Part shown: positions 57,547 through 64,000 of the stretch, piece after piece
Layout of the letters: each line of letters opens with the position of its first letter
How positions within the stretch are numbered: position 1 is the stretch's first letter
NCBI RefSeq assembly: GCF_000834635.1
Contig: NZ_JXQV01000001.1
Span: forward strand, 1-64,000
From: Agrobacterium tumefaciens
GTDB lineage: Bacteria; Pseudomonadota; Alphaproteobacteria; Rhizobiales; Rhizobiaceae
Reading direction: 5' to 3'
Length of the DNA: 64,000 nt
Program-made: the position numbers and the translations under genes
Notes under the pieces: model-generated
The model's database searches: none
Seen by the model: the letters and a program-made list of their open reading frames with translations, nothing else
Told to the model about the DNA's origin: nothing

Positions 57547-58206
57547 TCAGCGCGTGCCGAAGATCGCTGATCCGACCCGAACGCTCGTGGCACCAAATTC
57601 AATGGCCGTTTCGAAATCACCCGACATGCCCATGGACAGTTTTTCCACGCCGCATTCTTTCGCAAGCTTCGCCAACAGCGCAAAATGTGGTCCGGGGTAT
57701 TCCTCCGCAGGCGGAATGCACATCAGGCCTTCCACATTAAGCTTCAGCTCGTCCCGGCACATGGCAACGAAAGCCACGGTCTCACGCGGATCGATGCCCG
57801 CCTTTTGTGGCTCCATGCCGGTATTCACCTGCACATAAAAACGAAGCGCTCGGCCCTGCTTGTTGCACTCAACCGCGAGAGCCCGCGCAATTTTCTCGCG
57901 ATCCACGGTTTCGATGACGTCAAACAGCGCCACCGCATCGGCGGCCTTGTTGGATTGCAGAGGACCGATGAGATGCAGCTCGATACCGCCGGTCTTTTCT
58001 TTGAGACCCGGCCACTTGCCTTGCGCTTCCTGAACCCGGTTTTCACCGAATATGCGTTGGCCACAATCGATCACCAGCTGGATTGTATCCGCCTCAAAGG
58101 TTTTCGAAACGGCCACAAGCACCACGCTGCCAGCCTCACGGTCAGCTTTCTCGGCAACTGTCGCAATTCGCTGCGTGATGTCTTCAAGACGCGCTTCGAT
58201 TTCCAT
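57547..58206 (-). CDS. YggS/PROSC family pyridoxal-phosphate-binding protein
   Basis: The 219-residue single-domain TIM-barrel protein has the PLP lysine in VVLVAVSKTFEAD at about residue 35. GENRVQEAQGKWPGL, LHLIGPLQSNKA, VQVNTGMEPQKAG and the C-terminal SMGMSGDFETAIEFGATSVRVGSAIFG are family signatures. Members bind PLP and keep vitamin B6 and amino-acid pools balanced, without a clear enzymatic reaction. It is convergent with chvB and divergent from leuS. Confidence 0.94.
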   Translation of the reverse strand: MEIEARLEDITQRIATVAEKADREAGSVVLVAVSKTFEADTIQLVIDCGQRIFGENRVQEAQGKWPGLKEKTGGIELHLIGPLQSNKAADAVALFDVIETVDREKIARALAVECNKQGRALRFYVQVNTGMEPQKAGIDPRETVAFVAMCRDELKLNVEGLMCIPPAEEYPGPHFALLAKLAKECGVEKLSMGMSGDFETAIEFGATSVRVGSAIFGTR

Positions 58207-58400
58207 ATCAGACCTTCGCTTAAATACAGGGATAGGGTTTCAGTAGCGACCGCAAGCCTTGATGCCAAGCACCATTGTCACCATTTGAACGCTGTAAACC
58301 AACATTGCGCCCATCCAAAGCCCTGCCAAACTTGACGCCTAGGCTATTTCATGGTGAAGGTCAGCGCAAATTTTCCCCTTGATACCCGGATTTCAGAAGT

Positions 58401-61031
58401 ATGGCCATCGAACGTTATAATCCTCGCGACGCCGAGCCGCGCTGGCAGCAAAAATGGAACGAAGACAATGTCTTCGTGACAGACAACAGCGACACCCGCG
58501 AGAAATATTACGTCCTTGAGATGTTTCCATATCCATCGGGCCGTATCCACATGGGCCATGTTCGCAACTATGCGATGGGTGATGTCGTTGCACGCTACAA
58601 GCGCGCACGCGGTTACAACGTTCTTCACCCCATGGGCTGGGACGCATTCGGCATGCCTGCGGAAAACGCCGCCATGCAGAACAAGGTCCACCCCAAGGAC
58701 TGGACCTACCAGAACATTGCCACCATGCGCGGCCAGCTGAAATCCATGGGTCTGTCTCTGGACTGGACCCGTGAATTCGCAACCTGCGATGTTGAATATT
58801 ACAGCAAGCAGCAGGCGCTGTTCATCGACTTCATGGAAAAGGGCCTTGTTTACCGCAAGCAGTCCAAGGTCAACTGGGATCCTGTCGATCACACCGTTCT
58901 GGCCAATGAGCAGGTCATCGATGGACGCGGCTGGCGCTCTGGCGCGCTGGTCGAACAGCGCGAACTGACACAGTGGTTCTTCCGCATCACCGATTTCAGC
59001 CAGGATTTGCTGGACGAGCTGGACCAGCTGGATCAGTGGCCGGAAAAAGTCCGCCTGATGCAGAAGAACTGGATTGGCAAGTCGGAAGGCCTGTCCTTGC
59101 GCTGGCAGACCGTGGCCTCCACCGCCCCTGCCGGTTTTGACGACATCACCGTTTACACCACGCGCCCGGACACATTGTTCGGTGCGTCGTTCCTGGCCAT
59201 TGCAGCAGACCATCCGCTGGCCAGAACGCTGTCTGAAACCAGCACCGAGATTGCCGAGTTCTGCGATGAATGCCGTCGTCAGGGCACGTCGCTGGCTGCC
59301 TTGGAAACCGCTGAAAAACGCGGCTTCAATACAGGCGTCAAGGTCGTTCACCCGCTCGATCCCACCATGGAATTGCCGGTTTACATCGCCAATTTCGTGC
59401 TGATGGATTACGGCACTGGTGCCATCTTCGGCTGCCCGTCCGGCGACCAGCGCGATCTGGATTTCGCACGCAAATACGATCTGCCTGTCGTTGCTGTCGT
59501 GATGCCGGAAGGCGAGAACGCAGAAACCTTCGCCATTGGCGACACCGCATTCGTTGATGACGGCGTCATGATCAATTCGCAGTTCCTGAACGGCATGACG
59601 ACGACGGACGCCTTTGAGGCTGTCGTTGCGAAGCTTTCGGCACATATGCTGGGCGATGCGCCTCAGGCTGAACGCAAGGTCAACTTTCGCCTGCGCGACT
59701 GGGGCATTTCCCGCCAGCGCTATTGGGGTTGCCCCATCCCGGTCATCCATTGCGAAGTCTGCGGCGTCGTTCCGGTTCCAAAGAAGGACCTGCCGGTCAA
59801 GTTGCCCGACGACGTCACCTTCGACGTGCCCGGCAATCCGCTGGACCGCCACCCCACCTGGCGCCACGTGTCCTGCCCGCAATGCGGTCATGCCGCGCGC
59901 CGGGAAACCGACACGATGGATACATTTGTCGATTCCAGCTGGTATTTCACCCGCTTCACGGCCCCTTGGGAAGAAAACCCGACCGATCCAAAGGTCGCCA
60001 GTCACTGGCTGCCGGTCGATCAGTATATTGGTGGCATCGAGCATGCGATCCTGCATCTGCTTTACTCGCGCTTCTTCACCCGCGCCATGAAGGCAACCGG
60101 CCATGTGGACGTGAAGGAGCCCTTTAAGGGGCTGTTTACGCAAGGCATGGTCGTGCATGAAACATACCGTCTTGGCGAAGGCCAGAACGGACAATGGGTC
60201 GTGCCTGCCGATATCCGGATCGAGGAAACCGATGGCAAACGCCGCGCCTTCCTGCTGTCCGGCGGTGAAGAGGTTCAGATCGGCTCGATTGAAAAAATGT
60301 CGAAGTCGAAGAAGAACGTTGTCGATCCTGACGACATCATTGCCTCTTACGGCGCTGATACCGCCCGCTTCTTCGTTCTATCCGATAGCCCGCCGGACCG
60401 TGACGTGATCTGGTCTGAGGCCGGTGTTGAAGGCGCCCACCGTTTCGTGCAGCGCGTCTGGCGCATCATCGGTGAGGCAGCAGAACAGCTGAAATCCGTC
60501 AAGCCAGCGCCTGCCACGCAGGGCGAAGGCTTGAACGTTTCCAAGGCTGCCCACAAGACGCTGAAAGCCGTGCAGGACGATCTGGACAAGCTTGCCTTCA
60601 ACAAGGCGATTGCCCGCATCTACGAACTGGTCAACACGCTGGCCGGCCCATTCGCAGAGGTCGCTGCTGGCGGAAAATCTGAGGATATGAAGGCCGCTGC
60701 CCGCGATGCGGCCGAAATTCTCGTGCGTCTGATCGCACCGATGACACCGCATCTGGCCGAAGAATGCTGGACGGCACTGGGCAATGAAGGCCTTGTCGCC
60801 CAAAGCCCTTGGCCGGCCTTCGTCCCCGCCCTCATTGAGGAAAATGAGGTGGTGATGCCCATCCAGATCAATGGCAAGAAGCGTGGCGAATTGACAATCG
60901 CGCGCGATGCGGATCAAGATGCCGTGCGCGCAGCCGTGCTTGAACTGGACGCCGTCAAGGCAGCTCTTTCAGGTGCTGCGCCCAAGAAGATCATTGTGGT
61001 TCCACAAAGGATTGTGAACATTGTTGTTTGA
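58401..61031 (+). CDS. leuS: Leucyl-tRNA synthetase
   Basis: This 876-residue class Ia synthetase has the HIGH-type motif HMGH at residues 50-53 ([14 protein letters not shown]), the CP1 editing domain with [13 protein letters not shown], a zinc-binding-like insertion ([15 protein letters not shown] ... CPQCGHA), and KMSKS at 632-636. The C-terminal domain ends in [22 protein letters not shown], as usual. The editing domain removes mischarged isoleucine or norvaline. Its stop lies inside the start of lptE, implying coupling. Confidence 0.97.
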   Translation: MAIERYNPRDAEPRWQQKWNEDNVFVTDNSDTREKYYVLEMFPYPSGRIHMGHVRNYAMGDVVARYKRARGYNVLHPMGWDAFGMPAENAAMQNKVHPKDWTYQNIATMRGQLKSMGLSLDWTREFATCDVEYYSKQQALFIDFMEKGLVYRKQSKVNWDPVDHTVLANEQVIDGRGWRSGALVEQRELTQWFFRITDFSQDLLDELDQLDQWPEKVRLMQKNWIGKSEGLSLRWQTVASTAPAGFDDITVYTTRPDTLFGASFLAIAADHPLARTLSETSTEIAEFCDECRRQGTSLAALETAEKRGFNTGVKVVHPLDPTMELPVYIANFVLMDYGTGAIFGCPSGDQRDLDFARKYDLPVVAVVMPEGENAETFAIGDTAFVDDGVMINSQFLNGMTTTDAFEAVVAKLSAHMLGDAPQAERKVNFRLRDWGISRQRYWGCPIPVIHCEVCGVVPVPKKDLPVKLPDDVTFDVPGNPLDRHPTWRHVSCPQCGHAARRETDTMDTFVDSSWYFTRFTAPWEENPTDPKVASHWLPVDQYIGGIEHAILHLLYSRFFTRAMKATGHVDVKEPFKGLFTQGMVVHETYRLGEGQNGQWVVPADIRIEETDGKRRAFLLSGGEEVQIGSIEKMSKSKKNVVDPDDIIASYGADTARFFVLSDSPPDRDVIWSEAGVEGAHRFVQRVWRIIGEAAEQLKSVKPAPATQGEGLNVSKAAHKTLKAVQDDLDKLAFNKAIARIYELVNTLAGPFAEVAAGGKSEDMKAAARDAAEILVRLIAPMTPHLAEECWTALGNEGLVAQSPWPAFVPALIEENEVVMPIQINGKKRGELTIARDADQDAVRAAVLELDAVKAALSGAAPKKIIVVPQRIVNIVV

Positions 61032-61569
61032 TGCCTATTCCCGATGGGGCCGCATAGCCGCCGCAATATCCGTCACTGTGTGCGCTGGTCTGCTGGCTGG
61101 ATGTCAGGTGCGTCCGCTTTACAGCGAAGCTTCCGGCACGCGCCAGAAGCTGCAAACCGTCGAATTTGCGGATGCGGGTGACCGCGTCACGCAAGAAGTG
61201 CGCAATCACCTCGTCTTCCTGGCCTATGGCGGAGCCGGTGCCCCGACCAGCAAGGAATACGACGTCAAGATCACGGTCAAATCAAGCGCGACATCCACGG
61301 AAGTGACTGACGATACCAGCCTTTCGGTGAGCAAGAACAACTATGACGGCCCCTTCCCCGGTCGCGTGAGCATGACCGGCAAATACGTGCTGACGCGCGT
61401 GTCTGATGGCCAGGTTCTGCGCGCGGCGACGCGCACCGTCACCGCCATGCTTGATCTGCCCCAGCAGGAATTCGCCAAGATCCGCGCCATTCGTGATGGT
61501 GAAAACCGTGCAGCAAGAGAGCTTGCCGAAATTATCCAGACGGATATTGCCGCCACGCTCAGCCGCTGA
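61021..61569 (+). CDS. lptE: LPS-assembly lipoprotein LptE
   Basis: The precursor is about 182 residues with a lipoprotein signal peptide ending LLAGC (C28 if TTG 61021 is the start). The motif [13 protein letters not shown] immediately after the lipid cysteine is the alphaproteobacterial LptE signature. LptE plugs the LptD barrel that delivers lipopolysaccharide to the outer leaflet. No ATG is in frame, so a TTG at 61021 or 61024 must start it, 8-11 bases before the leuS stop; AAAGGA lies upstream. The leuS-lptE-holA order is widespread in proteobacteria. Confidence 0.9.
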   Translation: MLFDAYSRWGRIAAAISVTVCAGLLAGCQVRPLYSEASGTRQKLQTVEFADAGDRVTQEVRNHLVFLAYGGAGAPTSKEYDVKITVKSSATSTEVTDDTSLSVSKNNYDGPFPGRVSMTGKYVLTRVSDGQVLRAATRTVTAMLDLPQQEFAKIRAIRDGENRAARELAEIIQTDIAATLSR

Positions 61570-61577
61570 GAGCGATC

Positions 61578-62615
61578 ATGACGGAAATCAAGTCGCATGA
61601 ATTCGAACGCTTCGCCGAGAAACCGGCGGAGCGTTTTCGCGTTTTCGTTCTCTATGGTCCAGATCGTGGCCTTGTCTCGGAACGCGCTTCGCTCATCGCA
61701 TCCAAGACCGGCATAGACCCCAACGATGCCTTTGCATCCCTGAAATTGACGGCAACGGATCTCCACGGCGATCCCGGACGGCTTCTGGATGAAGTCAATT
61801 CCATCGGCCTGTTCGGCGGCGAAAAGCTGATTTGGGTCAAAGGTGCCGCCAATGAAAAGGCGCTTGTCGATGCCTTGCAGGTTCTCTCTGATAACCCACC
61901 TGAAGCAAGCTTCCTGATTATTGAGGCTGGTGACCTCAAGAAGGGCACAGGCCTTCGCAAGATTGCAGAACCCTCCCGCTCTATCGGGGCCATTCCCTGC
62001 TATGCGGACGATGCCCGCGCCTTGAATGCCCTGATCGATCAGGAGCTTTCCACCGAACACTTGCGCATTTCCTCAGCCGCCCGTCAAAGACTGGCGGAAT
62101 CGCTGGGTGGAGACCGCATTGCCTCGCGCAACGAGGTGCGCAAGCTGGCGCTGTATTGCCGCGGACATGATGTCATCGAGGAAGACGACGTGCTCGCCAT
62201 CATTGGCGATGCCAGCACGGTTTCGGCAGACGACGCAGTCGATGCCATCCTGAAGGGGGATCGCAACGCCTTCTTCCACGCCACCCAGAAAATCATCGCA
62301 TCCAAGACGCCGATCTTTCTGGTGCTGCAGGGCTGTCTTCGCCAGTTCCAGCTGCTGGACCAGATGCGGGCGGAAATGGATGACAAGAAGCAGCAGGCAG
62401 GCCAGGTCATGCTGACACTCGGGCGCGGCATTCACTTCCGCCGCAAGCCCGTCATCGAACGCGCGCTGCGCACGTGGCAGCCAGCAGCGATTGCGCGCGA
62501 GATGAACCGATTACAGTCTGCCATCCTCCAAAGCCGTCAGCGGCAAAGCCTGGAGGAAAGCGTGGCATTGCTGACCTTGCTCTCCACCACACTTCAGTCC
62601 GGGCGCGGACAATAG
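61578..62615 (+). CDS. holA: DNA polymerase III subunit delta
   Basis: The 345-residue clamp-loader delta subunit contains RFRVFVLYGPDRGLVSERAS, a non-canonical P-loop-like segment as in delta (no ATPase activity expected). IGLFGGEKLIWVKG, then AIPCYADDARAL, and the collar domain RFQL-type segment (LQGCLRQFQLLDQM, FRRKPVIERALRTW) follow. Delta opens the beta clamp during replication. It begins eight bases after lptE and ends before a strong terminator. Confidence 0.94.
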   Translation: MTEIKSHEFERFAEKPAERFRVFVLYGPDRGLVSERASLIASKTGIDPNDAFASLKLTATDLHGDPGRLLDEVNSIGLFGGEKLIWVKGAANEKALVDALQVLSDNPPEASFLIIEAGDLKKGTGLRKIAEPSRSIGAIPCYADDARALNALIDQELSTEHLRISSAARQRLAESLGGDRIASRNEVRKLALYCRGHDVIEEDDVLAIIGDASTVSADDAVDAILKGDRNAFFHATQKIIASKTPIFLVLQGCLRQFQLLDQMRAEMDDKKQQAGQVMLTLGRGIHFRRKPVIERALRTWQPAAIAREMNRLQSAILQSRQRQSLEESVALLTLLSTTLQSGRGQ

Positions 62616-62626
62616 CCACAAGCGCA

Positions 62627-62666
62627 ACAAAAAGCCTCCGCAGCTACTGCTCGGAGGCTTTTTGTT
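62627..62666. terminator. Bidirectional terminator between holA and fdxA
   Basis: ACAAAAAGCCTCCG pairs with CGGAGGCTTTTTGT around an AGCTACTGCT-type loop. It serves both convergent genes. Confidence 0.9.
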
Positions 62667-62703
62667 TTAGAACTAATCCAGAGGATCACAGCGTAGGGTG
62701 TGC

Positions 62704-63042
62704 TTAGTCGCCCTTACCCGGCTCTGCCGAGAAGTAGAGATCGAGCTTTCCTGAAACGCCATCCATTTCCTTGGCTTCAGGCATAGGATCGCGCTTGACG
62801 GTAATGTTGGGCCAGATGGCAGCATATTCGGCATTCAACGTCAGCCACTTGTCCAGACCCGGCTCCGTGTCTGGCTTGATGGCCTCTGCGGGACATTCAG
62901 GTTCGCACACACCACAGTCGATGCATTCGTCGGGATTGATCGCCAGAAAATTCTCGCCCTCATAAAAGCAGTCGACGGGGCAGACTTCGACGCAGTCGGT
63001 ATACTTGCAGCGAATGCAGTTATCGGTCACGACATACGTCAT
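62704..63042 (-). CDS. fdxA: Seven-iron ferredoxin FdxA
   Basis: The 112-residue ferredoxin starts [20 protein letters not shown] and carries CPVDCFYEG and [18 protein letters not shown], giving one [3Fe-4S] and one [4Fe-4S] cluster in the pattern of the Azotobacter-type seven-iron ferredoxins. The roughly 50-residue C-terminal extension is typical of the family. It is a low-potential electron carrier with uncertain partners. CTGGAG lies 8 bases before the ATG; the frame is open upstream without homology. It lies downstream of the S4-domain gene on the same strand. Confidence 0.95.
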   Translation of the reverse strand: MTYVVTDNCIRCKYTDCVEVCPVDCFYEGENFLAINPDECIDCGVCEPECPAEAIKPDTEPGLDKWLTLNAEYAAIWPNITVKRDPMPEAKEMDGVSGKLDLYFSAEPGKGD

Positions 63043-63243
63043 GATGGACTCCAGATATGCAGGCCGGGCCACAGGGCTTGAGAAACAAGCCTTTGCCCGG
63101 ATTTCAGACAGGGCATTTTGGCATGTGAGGTAATGCCTTTGTGACAAGATAGCAAGGACAAATGGTTTCAAAAAAGGGGCTGATCTGGGTCATTTATTCC
63201 AGCTGCACTGGCGGCCTCACCTCTGCGCGGCCCATCGGCACCG

Positions 63244-63660
63244 TTATTTGAAGCCTTCGCCGCTGTCTGAAATGAACTTGTCGAGCGCCCGGCGCTCCTT
63301 CTTCGTCGGCCGTCCGCTGCCAGGCTCGCGCATGGCCTGTTCCAGAGGGGTGAAGCGATCGCTGGGCACTGGAGGTGGTGTCTGGTCATCATAGAGGAGC
63401 TTGGCCTCCTCGTACGGTCCGCGCCGCTCACCCGATGCCAGCACCACGAGAATGCGGGTTGACCGTTCGAAAGAAAGTTCGAGCCTGTCGCCGGTCTTTA
63501 AAAGATGGCTGGACTGGCGAATGGGGTTGCCATTGATGCGGACATTGCCCGATTGAATATAGCTCTGTGCGAGCGATCTGGATTTGATCATACGGGCAAA
63601 GAACAGCCATTTATCGAGGCGCTGACGGCCTGCATCATGTGGCTGCTGCTTCTCACCCAT
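63244..63660 (-). CDS. S4-domain RNA-binding protein (Hsp15-like)
   Basis: The protein is 138 residues. The S4 fold occupies about residues 12-75 (RLDKWLFFARMIKSRSLAQS, IQSGNVRINGNPIRQSSHLL-KTGDRLEL), followed by a basic tail ending in PTKKERRALDKFI. Related Hsp15 rescues stalled 50S subunits carrying peptidyl-tRNA; whether this one does the same is unproven. The start MGEKQQPHDAGRQRLDKW is preferred to the longer frame to 63717. It follows the helicase-like gene after a terminator-like hairpin. Confidence 0.9.
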   Translation of the reverse strand: MGEKQQPHDAGRQRLDKWLFFARMIKSRSLAQSYIQSGNVRINGNPIRQSSHLLKTGDRLELSFERSTRILVVLASGERRGPYEEAKLLYDDQTPPPVPSDRFTPLEQAMREPGSGRPTKKERRALDKFISDSGEGFK

Positions 63661-63725
63661 CACGTATTTCCAGGAAAAATGCGGCCCGGTTTTCCGTCCG
63701 CACATGCGTTCAAACAAGACGGTAA

Positions 63726-63757
63726 AAGCCCTCTGCTTTCGATAAAGCAGAGGGCTT
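63726..63757 (-). terminator. Terminator-like hairpin downstream of the helicase-like gene
   Basis: AAGCCCTCTGCTTT pairs with AAAGCAGAGGGCTT around CGAT, a 14-base stem. On the minus strand it is followed by a short T-run, right after the helicase-like stop, so it probably ends or attenuates that transcript. Confidence 0.8.
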
Positions 63758-63761
63758 CCTG

Positions 63762-64000
63762 TTACTTCTTCAACTGGTCCTTCAAAGCAGCAAGCTTTGC
63801 GAAAGGTGAATCCGGATCAAGCGGCTTTTCCTTGCGCGGTGGCTTGGCTTCGAAACGCTGCTGACCCTGCGGCTTGCCACCACGGTCGTTGCGGTCCGGC
63901 CGGTCTTTGCGCTCGCCACGATCTGGACGATCAGAGCGATTGTTGCTGTTGTTGCGGTCTGGACGGCCACCATCACGCTTGCGGTCACCTTCGCGGGCTG
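63762..64000 (-). CDS. C-terminal tail of a helicase-related protein (5' part outside window)
   Basis: About 78 codons of the 3' end are present, reading through the window edge. The visible part is a low-complexity tail rich in Arg, Asp, Asn and Gly (RSDRPDRGERKDRPDRNDRG) followed by EKPLDPDSPFAKLAALKDQLKK at the terminus. That ending occurs in the large rhizobial helicase-related proteins encoded upstream of S4-domain and fdxA genes. No helicase motif is visible here, so the name rests on the tail and gene order. Confidence 0.65.
   Translation of the reverse strand, partial: AREGDRKRDGGRPDRNNSNNRSDRPDRGERKDRPDRNDRGGKPQGQQRFEAKPPRKEKPLDPDSPFAKLAALKDQLKK

Noticed and set aside
58344..60194. 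616-residue antisense frame opposite leuS
   Set aside because: No recognisable motifs, and leuS is unmistakable on the other strand. It is a composition artefact.
1..64000. Search for CRISPR arrays, tRNA/rRNA genes, insertion sequences, prophage genes, toxin-antitoxin pairs or defence islands
   Set aside because: None seen by reading both strands. Almost every stretch is accounted for by recognisable chromosomal genes, so no undescribed multigene system can be claimed here.

Overview
The window looks like chromosomal DNA of a Rhizobiaceae alphaproteobacterium of the Agrobacterium/Rhizobium group. The clearest markers are a 2,830-residue cyclic beta-1,2-glucan synthase (ChvB/NdvB) and its ABC exporter (ChvA/NdvA), a DUF1013/TrcR protein, a CarD-family regulator, a 1,586-residue NAD-glutamate dehydrogenase, a SAM-II riboswitch before metA, and an Irr-type iron-control element before bfd-bfr. 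Species cannot be fixed from the sequence alone. Coding density is high, and I see no tRNA, rRNA, insertion sequence, prophage or CRISPR array.

Layout. 1-5.6 kb: ribosome and envelope operon rsfS(partial)-rlmH-envC-like-ctpA-yibQ-like-rppH, all plus strand. 5.6-6.6 kb: bfd-bfr iron storage (minus). 6.6-9.4 kb: PHB genes phaB-phaA (minus) and divergent phaR (plus). 9.4-15.6 kb: UMF1-type transporter and giant glutamate dehydrogenase (minus). 16.2-18.3 kb: carD, then a LysM-containing M48 lipoprotein protease, sharing a strong bidirectional terminator. 18.6-25.1 kb: thiamine block, with thiBPQ behind a TPP riboswitch, plus a VOC protein, an Uup-type ABC-F ATPase and thiamine pyrophosphokinase. 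25.2-27.4 kb: SAM-II riboswitch and attenuator, metA (acetyl-CoA type by its residue 111) and galM. 27.4-33.6 kb: mtgA, farnesyl-diphosphate synthase, a DeoR regulator coupled to an MFS transporter, ispG, and an OmpA-family lipoprotein.

33.6-43.1 kb: pyruvate carboxylase, a LuxR-type solo regulator, chvA, trcR and acs, a central-carbon and cell-envelope block. 43.2-48.4 kb: accessory metabolism (beta-hydroxyacid dehydrogenase, ALDH, PLP dehydratase, a previously uncalled 47-residue membrane protein, M20 amidohydrolase). 48.9-57.5 kb: chvB. 57.5-64 kb: yggS-like, leuS-lptE-holA, then fdxA, an S4-domain protein and the 3' end of a helicase-like gene on the minus strand.

How the genes combine: ChvB makes and ChvA exports periplasmic cyclic glucan, and EnvC-like, CtpA, MtgA, LptE and the OmpA lipoprotein serve the same envelope. 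PhaA/PhaB/PhaR, Acs and Pyc all meet at acetyl-CoA. Two riboswitches (TPP, SAM-II) and a probable Irr site give direct metabolite and metal control. I did not find a convincing undescribed multigene system. The best uncharacterised leads are the 47-residue membrane protein at 47067-47210, the helically phased repeats before chvB, and the paired palindromes before the ALDH gene. Several genes (bfr, pyc, chvA, lptE, the yibQ-like gene) appear to use TTG starts, chosen here from ribosome-binding sites and family numbering.
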